NCBI GenBank assembly: GCA_022496805.1
Contig: CM040086.1
Location: forward strand, 2,916,501-2,980,500
Length of the DNA: 64,000 nucleotides
From: Pohlia nutans
Taxonomy: Eukaryota > Streptophyta > Bryopsida > Bryales > Mniaceae
Direction: 5' to 3'
Shown here: in pieces, positions 9,291-21,242 of the stretch
How positions within the stretch are numbered: the first letter of the stretch is position 1
Layout: each line of letters opens with the position of its first letter
Position numbers and translations under genes: made by a program
Notes under the pieces: model-generated
The model's database searches: none
Seen by the model: only the letters and a program-made list of their open reading frames with translations
Told to the model about the DNA's origin: nothing

Positions 9291-11049
9291 TGTCGGGTAG
9301 AGAGGAGCGCGCTCTGAGAATTCGCGGGGAATCTGGCTGCGACACGATGACCAGATAGCTTGGGAGATCGGTCTTGTCTTCAATTCTTGTACTCTTCAAA
9401 TCTTCAAATCTCTTCCCAGTCCTATCCTGCAATGGCTCTAAAAGGTTTAAGGGTAAGGGTGGGGTAATAAGAAACCACGGGCCTCGGACGGGTAAAACGG
9501 GACGGTCAGACCACGAGCTGAAACCGTCCGAAAGATGGTTCCTAAATTTCAAACCCACGGTGACCAGCAAACGTGCCTCACCGGTGGGAACAACATAAAC
9601 ACGACCGTGTGGGTGATCAATCCCACTTCGCCGCAACAAAGTTTACAAAACAAAATTGAAAACAACTAGCCTCCAAAACCGGCTGGGAATAACAATAAAA
9701 AACAACGAGCCTCCAAAACCGGCTAGGAACAACAATAAAAGACAACGAGCCACAAGCCACAACACACAAATGTTCTCGTCTTCTTGTCTTGAAGTCTTCA
9801 AATCTTCTTCCTTTAAAGTCTCAAAGTGTTTAAAAACACAAAGAAACCTTCAAGGCAATCTTCTATTGTGGCTGCGAGCTTCTAATTGATGCTACAGATG
9901 GCTCAAGTCTCCAAAAGCTAAGTATAATAGCTTTTTGAAAAGCTAAAACAACAAACTGACACTCCTCAAAATTTCAATTGAATCTAAGTTACTGTCCAAA
10001 AGTTATAAGAGAGCAAAGTGGAAGCTTTATTTTTCTTTTGACAACCAACCTCCGCCTCTTTATATCTTCATAACTTTTGATATAAAGCTCTTACATACAA
10101 GTGCAATAGCATTTTGGAAAGCTAATGCAAACTACTACAATATGTATAATTTTTATAGAAACCCTAAACTCTGTCCATAAGTTATGGCTAATCAAAGTTT
10201 CGGTCTCTTTATTTTTAGAGAGTTTCAACTTCTCAACTTCAACACACAACAACTCCTTCAATAAAACTCCAAATAGATTGAGTGATAGCAATCTGGAGAG
10301 CTAATCTCATAGGCTATCAGTCCTGTAGATTTCAAAAGAAATTATCACAGTGACCAAAAGTTATGGTCCTCGAAGTCTTAGCTTCCTTCTTTCCAAAGGC
10401 AGTCAACCTCCACGCCTTCACACCTTCATAACTTCCTCTTCGGAACTCCAAATCATAAAAGTAATAACTTTTTGGAAAGCTATTACAATGATACATACAC
10501 TCTCAAAATTGCAAAGCAAGTTGATACACACAACAAAAGTTGTGGCTCGTCGAAACCTCTGCCCTCTCAATGGACGGCCAAGGGTTTCCACAAACTTCCA
10601 ACCTTCACAACTTTTGCAATACAATTCCAAATTCAACTTATAAGATCAATTCGGAAAGGTCTCATTACAAGGAACAATCTCTCAAAATTTCAATTTAAAC
10701 AAAGTCTTGCTCAATGAGCTACATCAAGTCGAAATTCTGCCTCCAAAGCTCTCACTATTCACACACACAAAAAAACTCCCGACAATCTTCAAAACCCCAA
10801 GACCTCACTAAATCTCATCCAATCAAAGGTGGCGGTGGGGCACATATGCCCAAGCTCCCCTTTGAAGCTTCAAAGAAGGTACTTTTTCCCCCCCTTCCTA
10901 TTCACACCTTTCAAACTACCTAATCCTTTGATGATTTAATTAAAACGAAAGACAAACTATATGTACTATTTTCATTCCGCTACTCCATTCATTGAAAATA
11001 CAAAGCTTAGAGCATATATGTACACGATGGAAGCATTTCCATCACGACA
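9291..11049 (-). repeat. LTR 2 of the gypsy array
   Basis: This second 1759-bp LTR is identical to LTR 1 except at 10313. It lies between the pol stop of one unit and the gag start of the next, serving as 3' LTR of one unit and 5' LTR of the other. Confidence 0.93.
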
Positions 11050-11131
11050 TGCACCCTCTCTAAACCTGCACATCCTCCGGTATGTGCCACGTTTAGCCCT
11101 CCTCGCTGTCTTGATTGTCATCAATTGCATC

Positions 11132-14100
11132 CTATAGTTCTTCATCTTCCTCTTCATCTTGTTGATCATCCTCTAGTTCTTCTGAATTGAAGTGTTCTTC
11201 AAGGTCTTCAAGATGAAACCTTCCACTTCTGCGAAAGATTTTGATGCGCTTTCCAGCTACTGGTATACATAGAGAAGTTCCATCTAACTCACGGAGTGAA
11301 TAAGTGCCATTGAGGTGCACTTTAATCACTACATAGGGTCCAAACCATCTTTTTGCAAATTTTCGCACCGTGCTGTGTTGATGCTCCAATGTGCTATCAA
11401 ATACAAGGACCCAATCACCCTCTCTAATCTTCTTTCTTCTCATTCGGTGTGTTCTGTCAAAGCGCTCTTTGTTGCTCAGTCTTGCAGCTTTCATTTTCTC
11501 CAATGCAATCCCAACATCCTCTGGCAATCTTTCAAGTTGTTGGATGCGAAGCTCCAACAGTCTTTCTCTGCTTATGTCATCTTCCCATGCAAGAAACACC
11601 CATGTGGGAATATCGACCTCCACCGGCATGATTGGTTTCTGTCCATACATTAGTTCTACAGGCATGTAACCGGTAACCGTACTGTGTGTGGTTCTATCAG
11701 CCCACAGAGCAAACGGTAGCAATTTTGACCACATCTTAGGCTTTCCTTTACAAGCTTTGACTAAAGCATGAATGATTGGGGGATGTCCCCTTTCAATCTT
11801 ACCATTGGCCTCAGGATTGTAAGCCGTTGTCAGCTTCAATTGCACACCATATCGGTTGAAAAATTCCTTGGCTTCAGCAGCATTTAATTCTCCTCTGTCA
11901 GCTCTCATCCGACCAATACTCCCGTACCGACTAAAAATGTCTTCAAGTATGAATCGGCAAACATTCACCGTTGTCTTGGTCCTCAAAGCTCTTCCTTCAA
12001 CAAAATTTGAGAGTTCTTCTCGGGCCAAAACAAGGTATTTCATCCCCCACATTGCATTTGGCATAGCAACCAAATCAATCATCCATTGAAAATGGATTGC
12101 AATGGGATAGGTCGGATGCAATTCGTCTCTGTGTCGTACCTTGGATTGTAATTGGCACACCACACAACAAGCTACAAATTCTTCAACATGTTTGTATAAC
12201 CCCTTCCACCAATATCTTTCCTTGATTTTTGTATAAGTGGCCCAAACTCCTCTATGACCGGCCCAAAGCGTATCATGAAATTCTTGTAAAACTTTGGTCT
12301 TGGTCTGAAAGTCTCCCACCACCCTCAATGGCATTTCACCAAGTCTTTTTGCTCTCTTCCATAAAACCCCGTCTTTCAACAAATATCCATAAGACTGATG
12401 TCTGATGTCTTTGAATGTTTTATCCACCCAGCTTTCTTGCCGTTCCATGGTACTCAAATAGAGTCCAATGTCTCTTAATCTTCCTTCGTAGATCTCACTC
12501 TCGAAAGGCAAAGCTCCGGTGGATGAGCTTTCTCCATCTGTAATCATCACATAACCTCCATGTGACAATTCTTCATCACCTTCATTAGCCATCATATCCA
12601 CTTCATTGAAATACCTTGCTCTAGACAACATATCGGCAACACAATTCTTTTTGCCTTCAATGTGAACTAAAACAGGGTTCAAAGATTTGATGTAGGCTAT
12701 CCACCGCAACATTGCAATGTCTGGTGAAGAACAATTTGCTATCATCCCCAGCAAAGGCAAGCAGTCAGTTTCTAACACCACCTCCGCTCCAATCAAGTAG
12801 TTTCTGTCAGCTTTTAGAGCTGTAAGAGCACCATATAATTCTCTTTTCACTTGTGGATATGCTCTCTGGCGATCTGTCAAGATTCTTGCTCCAAATCGGA
12901 TAGCAAATCTCTTCCCTTCTTCATCATCTTGTCCAATAGCCCATCCAATTGCAATTGGACTTGTGTCAACAGTCATAATCACCGGTCGTCCACAATTGTA
13001 GCTCACTTGTTTAAGAACCGGTGGTGACTGTAAAGTTCTTTTCAACTCTGCCATAGCCAAATCTTGCTCAATTTGCCAAACAAACTTGTTCCTCTTGCGT
13101 AATAGCTTGTATAGAGGTTCCGATATATGAGCAAAATGAGGGATCCAAATTTGATAGAAGACACAGGCTCCTAAAAACCTCTTTACTTCAGTGACATTGC
13201 TACAGGCCATCATTCTCCCAATAGCATCCACCTTCTTAGGGTTAGGTTTCCTTCCATAAGAACCACATAAGTGTCCAACTACCAAAATCTCATCAACCCC
13301 AAACTTGGACTTGTCAATGGAGAGGGTCAAGTGCACCTCTTCAAGTCTGCTCAAGATTTTTGCCACGTCTTGTATATGATTAATCACAAAAGCTCTGCAA
13401 CCATCATCTTGAACTGTTAAGTCTCTTTCTTTCTCCTCGCACCCTTTTATGGGAATGTCATCCACAAAAGGTATGGTTTTGTCAGGCACAAAGTCTCTTA
13501 GAATTTGATTCATAGCACTCTGCATATGTGCCACTGAATTGGTAGCACCTTGAAGCAATGTACACATGCGCATCAATCCAAGTGGAGTCTTCATGGTTGT
13601 CAAATCTCTGCTCTCAGCAGCTAGTTGGAATTGATCATAGCCAGAATATAGATCTCCAATGGAATATATTGCATGCCCCGCAAACGCTTCTGCTACTTCA
13701 TCAACAATAGGCCCTGAGCCTTTGTTTCTGATTGTTACTTTGTTTGCTGGCTGCATGTCTTGAATAAACCTCAATGCTCCTGACTTCTTTGGCACCGTGA
13801 ACCATCGGTTTGAATACGGCGCCATTGAAGGCTCAAGTATGCCCATGTGCCTCTTTTCTTTGAGCAGCTCCACTAGTTTTGGAAGTAGAGCTCTAGGCAC
13901 AGGTATAGGCTTTAAATCCCATGGTACGTGTGGTACAGTAAAAATAACCATTGGTGTTACAACGTTTGGTTGTACACACCCAATTTCATCTGGCGAAGAA
14001 GCAAAGGCCTTTCCATGCATAGAAAGCATGTCTTGAAATTTCTTCTTCTCCGGCTCAGTCAAGAAATCATCTCCTCCAATCTTCAAGTTTGCCAAAGTCT

Positions 14101-14650
14101 CTTTGGTGAACTTGTGTCCAATTCTTCTTCCTTCTCTCAAACTTGGCTCCTTCTCAGCTTGTTTGACATGTTTATCAGTGTCAGGTGGTAACTGAGTAGC
14201 CACTGGCTTCACCTTTTTGGCCACAGTTTTGTACTTTGTATAAACTGTAGCTTCTGACCTCCATTCATCAATTTTGGAATCACACAGCCTTGTCACTGCT
14301 GTAGAAATCTCATCATACATTGAACTTGTATGAACATTGACAAAGCAATGAGTAGCCGTATTCGCATCCTTGTTTGTCTTTATATCTTGCAAAGTCTGCA
14401 AGATATCATCTGGCATACCATTTTCTTCATAAATACCAGAAATGCCTTCATCTTCCTCTAGAACCTTCATTTTTTTTAGATTTTTCTCCATCTTTTTCAC
14501 AAGCTTTCTATGTACATGGTCCAAGTCTTTGACATCAGAAAAGCTCACAATACCATCGTTTGTCACACTTGTAAATCCACACTTCACACCAGTATGTACA
14601 GTGGAGAATTTGTCAATCTTACTTCCCTTAGCACTCGTGGATCCCCACAT
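11132..14650 (-). CDS. pol: Pol polyprotein, second complete copy, 1172 aa
   Basis: This copy is the same length as the first and has all catalytic residues. Against it, three residues change: Val to Ala in the linker before Asp333 (base 13686), and Val to Ala and Ser to Ala in the C-terminal region (bases 11487 and 11356). Base 11801 differs silently. The changes show that these are two real loci rather than one sequence duplicated by assembly, although a collapsed or expanded array cannot be excluded without long reads. Confidence 0.92.
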   Translation of the reverse strand: MWGSTSAKGSKIDKFSTVHTGVKCGFTSVTNDGIVSFSDVKDLDHVHRKLVKKMEKNLKKMKVLEEDEGISGIYEENGMPDDILQTLQDIKTNKDANTATHCFVNVHTSSMYDEISTAVTRLCDSKIDEWRSEATVYTKYKTVAKKVKPVATQLPPDTDKHVKQAEKEPSLREGRRIGHKFTKETLANLKIGGDDFLTEPEKKKFQDMLSMHGKAFASSPDEIGCVQPNVVTPMVIFTVPHVPWDLKPIPVPRALLPKLVELLKEKRHMGILEPSMAPYSNRWFTVPKKSGALRFIQDMQPANKVTIRNKGSGPIVDEVAEAFAGHAIYSIGDLYSGYDQFQLAAESRDLTTMKTPLGLMRMCTLLQGATNSVAHMQSAMNQILRDFVPDKTIPFVDDIPIKGCEEKERDLTVQDDGCRAFVINHIQDVAKILSRLEEVHLTLSIDKSKFGVDEILVVGHLCGSYGRKPNPKKVDAIGRMMACSNVTEVKRFLGACVFYQIWIPHFAHISEPLYKLLRKRNKFVWQIEQDLAMAELKRTLQSPPVLKQVSYNCGRPVIMTVDTSPIAIGWAIGQDDEEGKRFAIRFGARILTDRQRAYPQVKRELYGALTALKADRNYLIGAEVVLETDCLPLLGMIANCSSPDIAMLRWIAYIKSLNPVLVHIEGKKNCVADMLSRARYFNEVDMMANEGDEELSHGGYVMITDGESSSTGALPFESEIYEGRLRDIGLYLSTMERQESWVDKTFKDIRHQSYGYLLKDGVLWKRAKRLGEMPLRVVGDFQTKTKVLQEFHDTLWAGHRGVWATYTKIKERYWWKGLYKHVEEFVACCVVCQLQSKVRHRDELHPTYPIAIHFQWMIDLVAMPNAMWGMKYLVLAREELSNFVEGRALRTKTTVNVCRFILEDIFSRYGSIGRMRADRGELNAAEAKEFFNRYGVQLKLTTAYNPEANGKIERGHPPIIHALVKACKGKPKMWSKLLPFALWADRTTHSTVTGYMPVELMYGQKPIMPVEVDIPTWVFLAWEDDISRERLLELRIQQLERLPEDVGIALEKMKAARLSNKERFDRTHRMRRKKIREGDWVLVFDSTLEHQHSTVRKFAKRWFGPYVVIKVHLNGTYSLRELDGTSLCIPVAGKRIKIFRRSGRFHLEDLEEHFNSEELEDDQQDEEEDEEL

Positions 14651-14664
14651 TCCACGTGTGCCCT

Positions 14665-17082
14665 TTAGAAATCCGGGAAGTTTAGAGAAGTCGGTAGCGG
14701 AACCTCTCTGAGTTGAAGTCGATGCCTCTCATTGTCAGGCTTCACTGTTAAGAATTGCACTGACTTCTTCCCATCAAGACTCCTGATTCGGGCATAATGA
14801 GACCCGTTATCCAACACCTTGGTCTCCATTCTCGAAGCGGTGATGAAAGGTTGGCCCAAAATTACCGGATAGGCACTAAGGTTTTGAACAAAGAAATTTT
14901 TTTCAACTTCCACATCTCCAATCTTTGTGGGTATCGCAGGGCAAGCTCCATGTAATCGAGTCCGCCCGCTATTGGCTGATTTCATGATCCAGCCATGGTC
15001 TATGTCAATTGGCCATTTGCCCTTCTCATAGACATTCCGAGACATAATGTTGATCTCAGAACCATGGTCAACAAGGGCCAAAACATGTTCATCAAGCCCT
15101 CCCAGCTTCATTTTTGTCTCAGTGGTGGCTCTGGCCCAAAATGGTAGATCATACTCAATTCTTTCTTCATTTTCTCTCATGTTGGGAAGATCATAAGAGC
15201 ACTCAAAAGTCTGTGTCTCATGGCCTTCATCCTTTGGAACTTCTTCTTTTTGAGTCACCTCATCACCCATCATGACAAATACTTCACCAATCTCCATCTC
15301 TTCCTCTTCGGTCATGTGGGTGTCTAAAGCTTTGACCATCACAGCCTCAGCTGTCATTTGTCTCTTCCTCTTGATGATGTCAATGATTAGATCATGAAAA
15401 TCTTTCTTTGCTATGCCAAGTGCTTCCCTCAAGGTGAATTCGATCTTGGCATCCAAGATCCTTTCCTCTAATATTCCCTTCATGTCAATAGAGGTCTCAA
15501 TGTCTGACAGGAGCTTGTAAGTAGGCACTCTCCCCTTTGCCTTGCCAGAATCTCCTTTCTCTTGGCCCTTTTTGCTATCACTGGACTGCCCCCAATCCTT
15601 CTCAGGTAGTGGTGCATCTCCTGGATGTACAGTGCTAGGGCTTGCTGTCTTTGAGCGTGTAGGAACCCTCTTCCTCATTTCTGTATCAGGATCATTTTGT
15701 AATTGAATTCTCCTCTTTGATACTGGCTCCTCACTATTCTCAGCGTCAAGTCTTCCACGTTTCTCTTCAACTGAGGCCTCATGCAGCTCATCAGTGTCCT
15801 TCCCTTCATTCATAAATGCTCTGATGCTACTAGCATCTACTGGGTCTTCCCATCCAGTTGCTTTCCTGATGGCTTGAGCCCCTCTCTTCATCAGTACGTT
15901 TTCTTGAATAGATGAAGCACTAATTGAATGCTCCTCTATCTCAATGTGGTATGCATCAGCTTCATGCACTTGCACAGAGCTAGATCTTGCCATCCTTTCT
16001 TCCACAAGCCTCTTCATTCCTCCTCTCCCAAAGTTGGTTGCCAACGAAGAGCCTGTAGAGGCATCATGAATCTTCCCATCTTTGTAGAAGACAAGAACAT
16101 TCTTGAGTGTCTCTTCATAGGATTCACACCCTCTCAGAGTATGTTCAGTCTCCTCATCACACCAAACACACCTCCTTGCATATTTTCTAGCACCTTCAGA
16201 TGGTTGTGAAGGAGAAGCTCCTCTGGCCTTCTTCAATTCACTAAACTCCACCCTTAGCTCTCGAAAACCCTTGATAAGCTCCTCAAGGGCATTTCCTTCA
16301 GTGCTCTTAGCAGCCTTGAAGGTGCTTCCCGAACTTGTTGACGGTGTCGGAGCAAAAGACACTTTAAGAGGCTTTGGTATCTGAATAGGCTCAGTATCAC
16401 TCCTCCCTTCAACACCTCTTGACCTTACACGCTGTTGTTTGGCCAAAAGAACCACGGTTTCTTCAACCCTCCTCCAATCGTTGGTGAAACCACCTTCCGT
16501 GGTACGATCTCCAAGTAGTAGAAGAAGTCTGTCTTCCAATGCAACATCAGTTGCTTGGAGGAAAAGCTCAGCCTTCCTGGAATCTAGAAGGCGTCTCTCT
16601 GCCATAGGTAATTGGCCAAACTTCTTCTCAAAATCTCTCAACAGCTCATTGGGACCCATCGTGTTTCCCGGCCGTTGCTCCACCCACTCAAGAAAAGATC
16701 TCTTCGTCATCCTCTCTGAGTCTTCATCAAAATACTCATCACGGAGCCGTTCAGCAAACTCCACCCATGAGACAACAGCTTCACGGATCTCTTGCACTCG
16801 GTCACGGATATAAGGCTCAACCGCCACATCAAAAGTGTGCATCATCTGATTGTCATCAGCCTGATGCACTTCCATCTCACAAACGTAGGTTCGCAAGAAC
16901 TTAGAGATGTTCTTGCCATCAAACCTTCCAATCTTGGAAACAACAGCCTTGAGAGCCTTGGTGGCACCTTGTCCACCCTGAGTTGACCTCTGTTGCTCCA
17001 TAAACAAGGCCAATGCCCCTAAAATGTTCTCCATCGGAAACTGCACTCCAACGGTGGCGGCAGTCTCTTCACGGTCTCCCAT
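14665..17082 (-). CDS. gag: Gag-protease polyprotein, second complete copy, 805 aa
   Basis: This copy is 7843 bp from the first and its predicted protein is identical over all 805 residues, including the variant zinc knuckle and the DHG protease site. It is the first internal gene behind the outer 5' LTR (LTR 3), with the primer-binding site between them at 17113-17130. No stops or frameshifts are seen. Confidence 0.9.
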   Translation of the reverse strand: MGDREETAATVGVQFPMENILGALALFMEQQRSTQGGQGATKALKAVVSKIGRFDGKNISKFLRTYVCEMEVHQADDNQMMHTFDVAVEPYIRDRVQEIREAVVSWVEFAERLRDEYFDEDSERMTKRSFLEWVEQRPGNTMGPNELLRDFEKKFGQLPMAERRLLDSRKAELFLQATDVALEDRLLLLLGDRTTEGGFTNDWRRVEETVVLLAKQQRVRSRGVEGRSDTEPIQIPKPLKVSFAPTPSTSSGSTFKAAKSTEGNALEELIKGFRELRVEFSELKKARGASPSQPSEGARKYARRCVWCDEETEHTLRGCESYEETLKNVLVFYKDGKIHDASTGSSLATNFGRGGMKRLVEERMARSSSVQVHEADAYHIEIEEHSISASSIQENVLMKRGAQAIRKATGWEDPVDASSIRAFMNEGKDTDELHEASVEEKRGRLDAENSEEPVSKRRIQLQNDPDTEMRKRVPTRSKTASPSTVHPGDAPLPEKDWGQSSDSKKGQEKGDSGKAKGRVPTYKLLSDIETSIDMKGILEERILDAKIEFTLREALGIAKKDFHDLIIDIIKRKRQMTAEAVMVKALDTHMTEEEEMEIGEVFVMMGDEVTQKEEVPKDEGHETQTFECSYDLPNMRENEERIEYDLPFWARATTETKMKLGGLDEHVLALVDHGSEINIMSRNVYEKGKWPIDIDHGWIMKSANSGRTRLHGACPAIPTKIGDVEVEKNFFVQNLSAYPVILGQPFITASRMETKVLDNGSHYARIRSLDGKKSVQFLTVKPDNERHRLQLREVPLPTSLNFPDF

Positions 17083-17133
17083 AGCAACAATCTCACCAGT
17101 CGCCTCAAAGCTCTCTCAGTGGAAGCACCAATA

Positions 17134-18892
17134 TGTCGGGTAGAGAGGAGCGCGCTCTGAGAATTCGCGGGGAATCTGGCTGCGACACGATGACCAGATA
17201 GCTTGGGAGATCGGTCTTGTCTTCAATTCTTGTACTCTTCAAATCTTCAAATCTCTTCCCAGTCCTATCCTGCAATGGCTCTAAAAAGTTTAAGGGTAAG
17301 GGTGGGGTAATAAGAAACCACGGGCCTTGGACGGGTAAAACGGGACGGTCAGACCACGAGCTGAAACCGTCCGAAAGATGGTTCCTAAATTTCAAACCCA
17401 CGGTGACCAGCAAACGTGCCTCACCGGTGGGAACAACATAAACACGACCGTGTGGGTGATCAATCCCACTTCGTCGCAACAAAGTTTACAAAACAAAATT
17501 GAAAACAACTAGCCTCCAAAACCGGCTGGGAATAACAATAAAAAACAACGAGCCTCCAAAACCGGCTAGGAACAACAATAAAAGACAACGAGCCACAAGC
17601 CACAACACACAAATGTTCTCGTCTTCTTGTCTTGAAGTCTTCAAATCTTCTTCCTTTAAAGTCTCAAAGTGTTTAAAAACACAAAGAAACCTTCAAGGCA
17701 ATCTTCTATTGTGGCTGCGAGCTTCTAATTGATGCTACAGATGGCTCAAGTCTCCAAAAGCTAAGTATAATAGCTTTTTGAAAAGCTAAAACAACAAACT
17801 GACACTCCTCAAAATTTCAATTGAATCTAAGTTACTGTCCAAAAGTTATAAGAGAGCAAAGTGGAAGCTTTATTTTTCTTTTGACAACCAACCTCCGCCT
17901 CTTTATATCTTCATAACTTTTGATATAAAGCTCTTACATACAAGTGCAATAGCATTTTGGAAAGCTAATGCAAACTACTACAATATGTATAATTTTTATA
18001 GAAACCCTAAACTCTGTCCATAAGTTATGGCTAATCAAAGTTTCGGTCTCTTTATTTTTAGAGAGTTTCAACTTCTCAACTTCAACACACAACAACTCCT
18101 TCAATAAAACTCCAAATAGATTGAGTGATAGCAATCTGGAGAGCTAATCTCATAGGCTATCAGTCCTGTAGATTTCAAAAGAAATTATCACAGTGACCAA
18201 AAGTTATGGTCCTCGAAGTCTTAGCTTCCTTCTTTCCAAAGGCAGTCAACCTCCACGCCTTCACACCTTCATAACTTCCTCTTCGGAACTCCAAATCATA
18301 AAAGTAATAACTTTTTGGAAAGCTATTACAATGATACATACACTCTCAAAATTGCAAAGCAAGTTGATACACACAACAAAAGTTGTGGCTCGTCGAAACC
18401 TCTGCCCTCTCAATGGACGGCCAAGGGTTTCCACAAACTTCCAACCTTCACAACTTTTGCAATACAATTCCAAATTCAACTTATAAGATCAATTCGGAAA
18501 GGTCTCATTACAAGGAACAATCTCTCAAAATTTCAATTTAAACAAAGTCTTGCTCAATGAGCTACATCAAGTCGAAATTCTGCCTCCAAAGCTCTCACTA
18601 TTCACACACACAAAAAAACTCCCGACAATCTTCAAAACCCCAAGACCTCACTAAATCTCATCCAATCAAAGGTGGCGGTGGGGCACATATGCCCAAGCTC
18701 CCCTTTGAAGCTTCAAAGAAGGTACTTTTTCCCCCCCTTCCTATTCACACCTTTCAAACTACCTAATCCTTTGATGATTTAATTAAAACGAAAGACAAAC
18801 TATATGTACTATTTTCATTCCGCTACTCCATTCATTGAAAATACAAAGCTTAGAGCATATATGTACACGATGGAAGCATTTCCATCACGACA
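17134..18892 (-). repeat. LTR 3, outer 5' LTR of the array
   Basis: This third LTR has three private differences from LTR 2 (17287, 17328, 17474). Its outer end, ACGACA at 18887-18892, is the exact end of the array; after it the sequence has no similarity to the element. In minus-strand orientation it is the 5' LTR and promoter of the whole array. Confidence 0.93.
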
Positions 18893-19559
18893 ACGTGGTT
18901 GGACGGTTTGGGCTGAAGAAGATCTCATCTGCTAGAATGATGGAATGACATTATCAATTTCTTGAAGCAGCGAATGTGGTTGAGAGAACCAGACTCAGAA
19001 TATGTAAAAATTGCAGCTATCCAAACAACTCTTGACGTGATATATGGAATCAAATACAAGTGGGCCTGACTAAGTGCCATGATAATGAGAGATAATCTGG
19101 TCTTGATCAAGACGATCTGAAGTACGACGTACCGATAAGGACGACACAGTACTAGTCGATTTTGATCGACGAACAGGTTGTGCCAGAAAAGTTAACAGAA
19201 GCGGACCTTCCAAGCGTCCTCGACATAAATGACATGCTTTAAGAGAAGGATGAGTGTTTAAACGCGTTGTCAAAAAAACTGACTGCGTCGAAGGGTTAAA
19301 ACAAAGGATTGCAAGAAGACGTTGCTCGAGGAGTCACGCGTTTTCTGCAGAGCGAGAAACGATGGACATGCCTATTGGCCAAGGCATACACAGATTTAGA
19401 GAAATTAGAGGCCCATCGGATCGAAGAGCAAAGAACTCGAGCGACGGAGGTAGAAACGAAGAAGCAAAAGTTGGTCAATCTTACTGGAGTCGCACAGAGC
19501 ACGCTACTCCCTTACTAGGTACTCCATGCCGCACATTCGAAAGTAGAGAGTCGAGTTTC
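18893..19559. other. No gene recognised; flank of the array
   Basis: The stretch lies between the array end and a decayed gag. A plus-strand open stretch at 19309-19518 encodes a charged, helix-like peptide (LLAKAYTDLEKLEAHR), but it is bounded by stops and matches nothing I recognise. It may be an eroded element. Confidence 0.4.
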
Positions 19560-21051
19560 TCAGCCATTCTCGATAACACCCAATGGAAAAACATAAACAT
19601 AGTCCATTTCTTGTTCTTCTTTGTCAATTACATTTGTCTCTTGTACATTCATAGTCATCATCTTAATGTTTTGTCTCTTTCTCTTAATAATACAAATGAT
19701 GACGTTATGAAATTCACATATAGCAATCTAAAGAACTTCACTCTATGTAAATTTCACCTTGCCATTTAAAATGCGATCTTTGGATGTTTTCTTCAAATCC
19801 GTGGAGACCTTAATATCCGATTGCAACCTTTAAGCGCGACCTTTCTCCTTTCCTTTTGATGTAAAAGGCAAATCCTCCATAGACTCATCACGTATCGAAA
19901 TCAACTCTTGTCTTACCTTCTCCGCTTTAGTGAATCTTTTTAATGGCCCTTCATCCACCTCATCTATCTTACGCTTCTCCTTCACGAGTGCTTCATGATT
20001 ACCTCTTGTAATAAACGCTTGCACTGATAAATTGTCAACAGGATCGATCCAACCCGTGATTCCGCGAATAGATTGGCCTACAAGATGTAATTCATCTTTT
20101 GTAAAAACCCTGCTCCCGAAAATTTGTATAGCATTTATCCATAATGCACTTGCACAAACTGATATATCGATATTTACACTCGCACAATCATAAACAACAT
20201 CAATTCCATACGTCTTTCCTTCCATATTCAAAATAGCTTAAGCTTTTGAGGTACCCTGAATTAATGCTTTCATGCCCCTTTTGACAAAATTTGTATCTAA
20301 TGGCAACCCGGTGTCTCTTGCATGAACTCGTCCTTATTTGAAAAAAACAACATCATTTCGTAATGCCTCAGTGAACTCTTTACAATCTCTTCGTGAATGT
20401 TCAAAACTGTCACACCACATACAACGAGGAGGCAATCTTCCTCCTATTTGCCCAAATTTAAGGCCCTGAGGATTGTTTTGATCCCTCAGCCCCATAAACA
20501 TTGCTCTTCTCTTCAAGTTTTTTCATCTTCAATTTTAATTCCCGTATGCCTTTCACCAAGTCATCCATGGCCAAATTCTCAGGTTTCAAAGGTATAGAGG
20601 GCTTATCACAAGAATTCAATGTAGGTGATACTTCGGTATTAGCTTCACTCACAATACTCTTGTCACTTTGTCGTTGTCTTTTAGTAAGCAAAGATACAAC
20701 TTCCTTCACATCCTTCCAATCAGTTTTCAACCCACATTTTTCGTTACGATCCTTCAAAAGCGGTTCGAGTTTATCTTGCAACCATGAGTCTGGCGCTTGT
20801 ATAAATAACTCGATCTTCTCTATCTCCAATGTCGTTTTCTCAGTCCCCGTCAACTGCACATACTCACGCTCAAACTCTTTCAACAATTCATTTGTTGATA
20901 AACCCTTGTTAGGACGTGCAACCCATTCTAGGAACGTTCTCTTAGTCACCCTCTCTGAGTCTTCTATGAAGACAACCTAGTCTAACACAATTAAACGCTC
21001 ACTACACTAAACCCAAACACCAGGAGCTGTATTTTCTCGCAACTAGTCTAC
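19560..21051 (-). pseudogene. Decayed gag of a related gypsy element
   Basis: Three minus-strand segments (19830-20231, 20334-20516, 20458-20949) align in order with the intact gag of the neighbouring array: MTKRTFLEWV against MTKRSFLEWV, CMWCDSFEHSRRDC as zinc knuckle (here the canonical CX2CX4HX4C), and GWIDPVDNLSVQAF against GWEDPVDASSIRAF. Similarity continues through stops on both sides, down to about 19560 and up to the edge of the pogo-like transposon at 21052. Frameshifts and in-frame stops show it is dead. It belongs to a different, older subfamily than the array, and no LTR of its own was found. Confidence 0.85.
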
Positions 21052-21242
21052 TACCGTACTTTAGGGGCAGCTTCGACAAAAAATAATTCCAAATAATCAT
21101 GTCAGAATTTTTTTTTAATTATGCAATCAATTTGCCGGAAAACCAATAAATAAAATTAGATGAATGACGAAATATACTGAAATTCAACACATGAACGAAA
21201 AGTCAAATAAATTAAAAATGTTAAAAGTGATGACATGAAGTC

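Larger units (their letters stand above)
1..18892 (-). mobile_element. Tandem array of a Ty3/gypsy LTR retrotransposon (period 7843 bp)
   Basis: The sequence repeats with a period of exactly 7843 bp: LTRs at 1448-3206, 9291-11049 and 17134-18892, separated by 6084-bp internal regions. On the minus strand each unit reads LTR, primer-binding site, gag-protease, pol, purine-rich tract, next LTR, so neighbouring units share an LTR. Copies differ only by scattered single bases, for example 3513/11356, 3644/11487, 3958/11801, 5843/13686, 2470/10313 and three bases private to the third LTR (17287, 17328, 17474). The array runs off the left edge in the middle of a gag and ends on the right at a perfect LTR terminus; the first flanking bases are ACGTG, a candidate target-site duplication whose partner lies outside the window. 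Known routes to such arrays are unequal recombination between LTRs or integration of concatemers. Confidence 0.95.

Noticed and set aside
17105..17482. 125-codon minus-strand frame (also at 1419-1796 and 9262-9639)
   Set aside because: It lies in the LTR and primer-binding region, carries no domain and recurs only because the LTR recurs.
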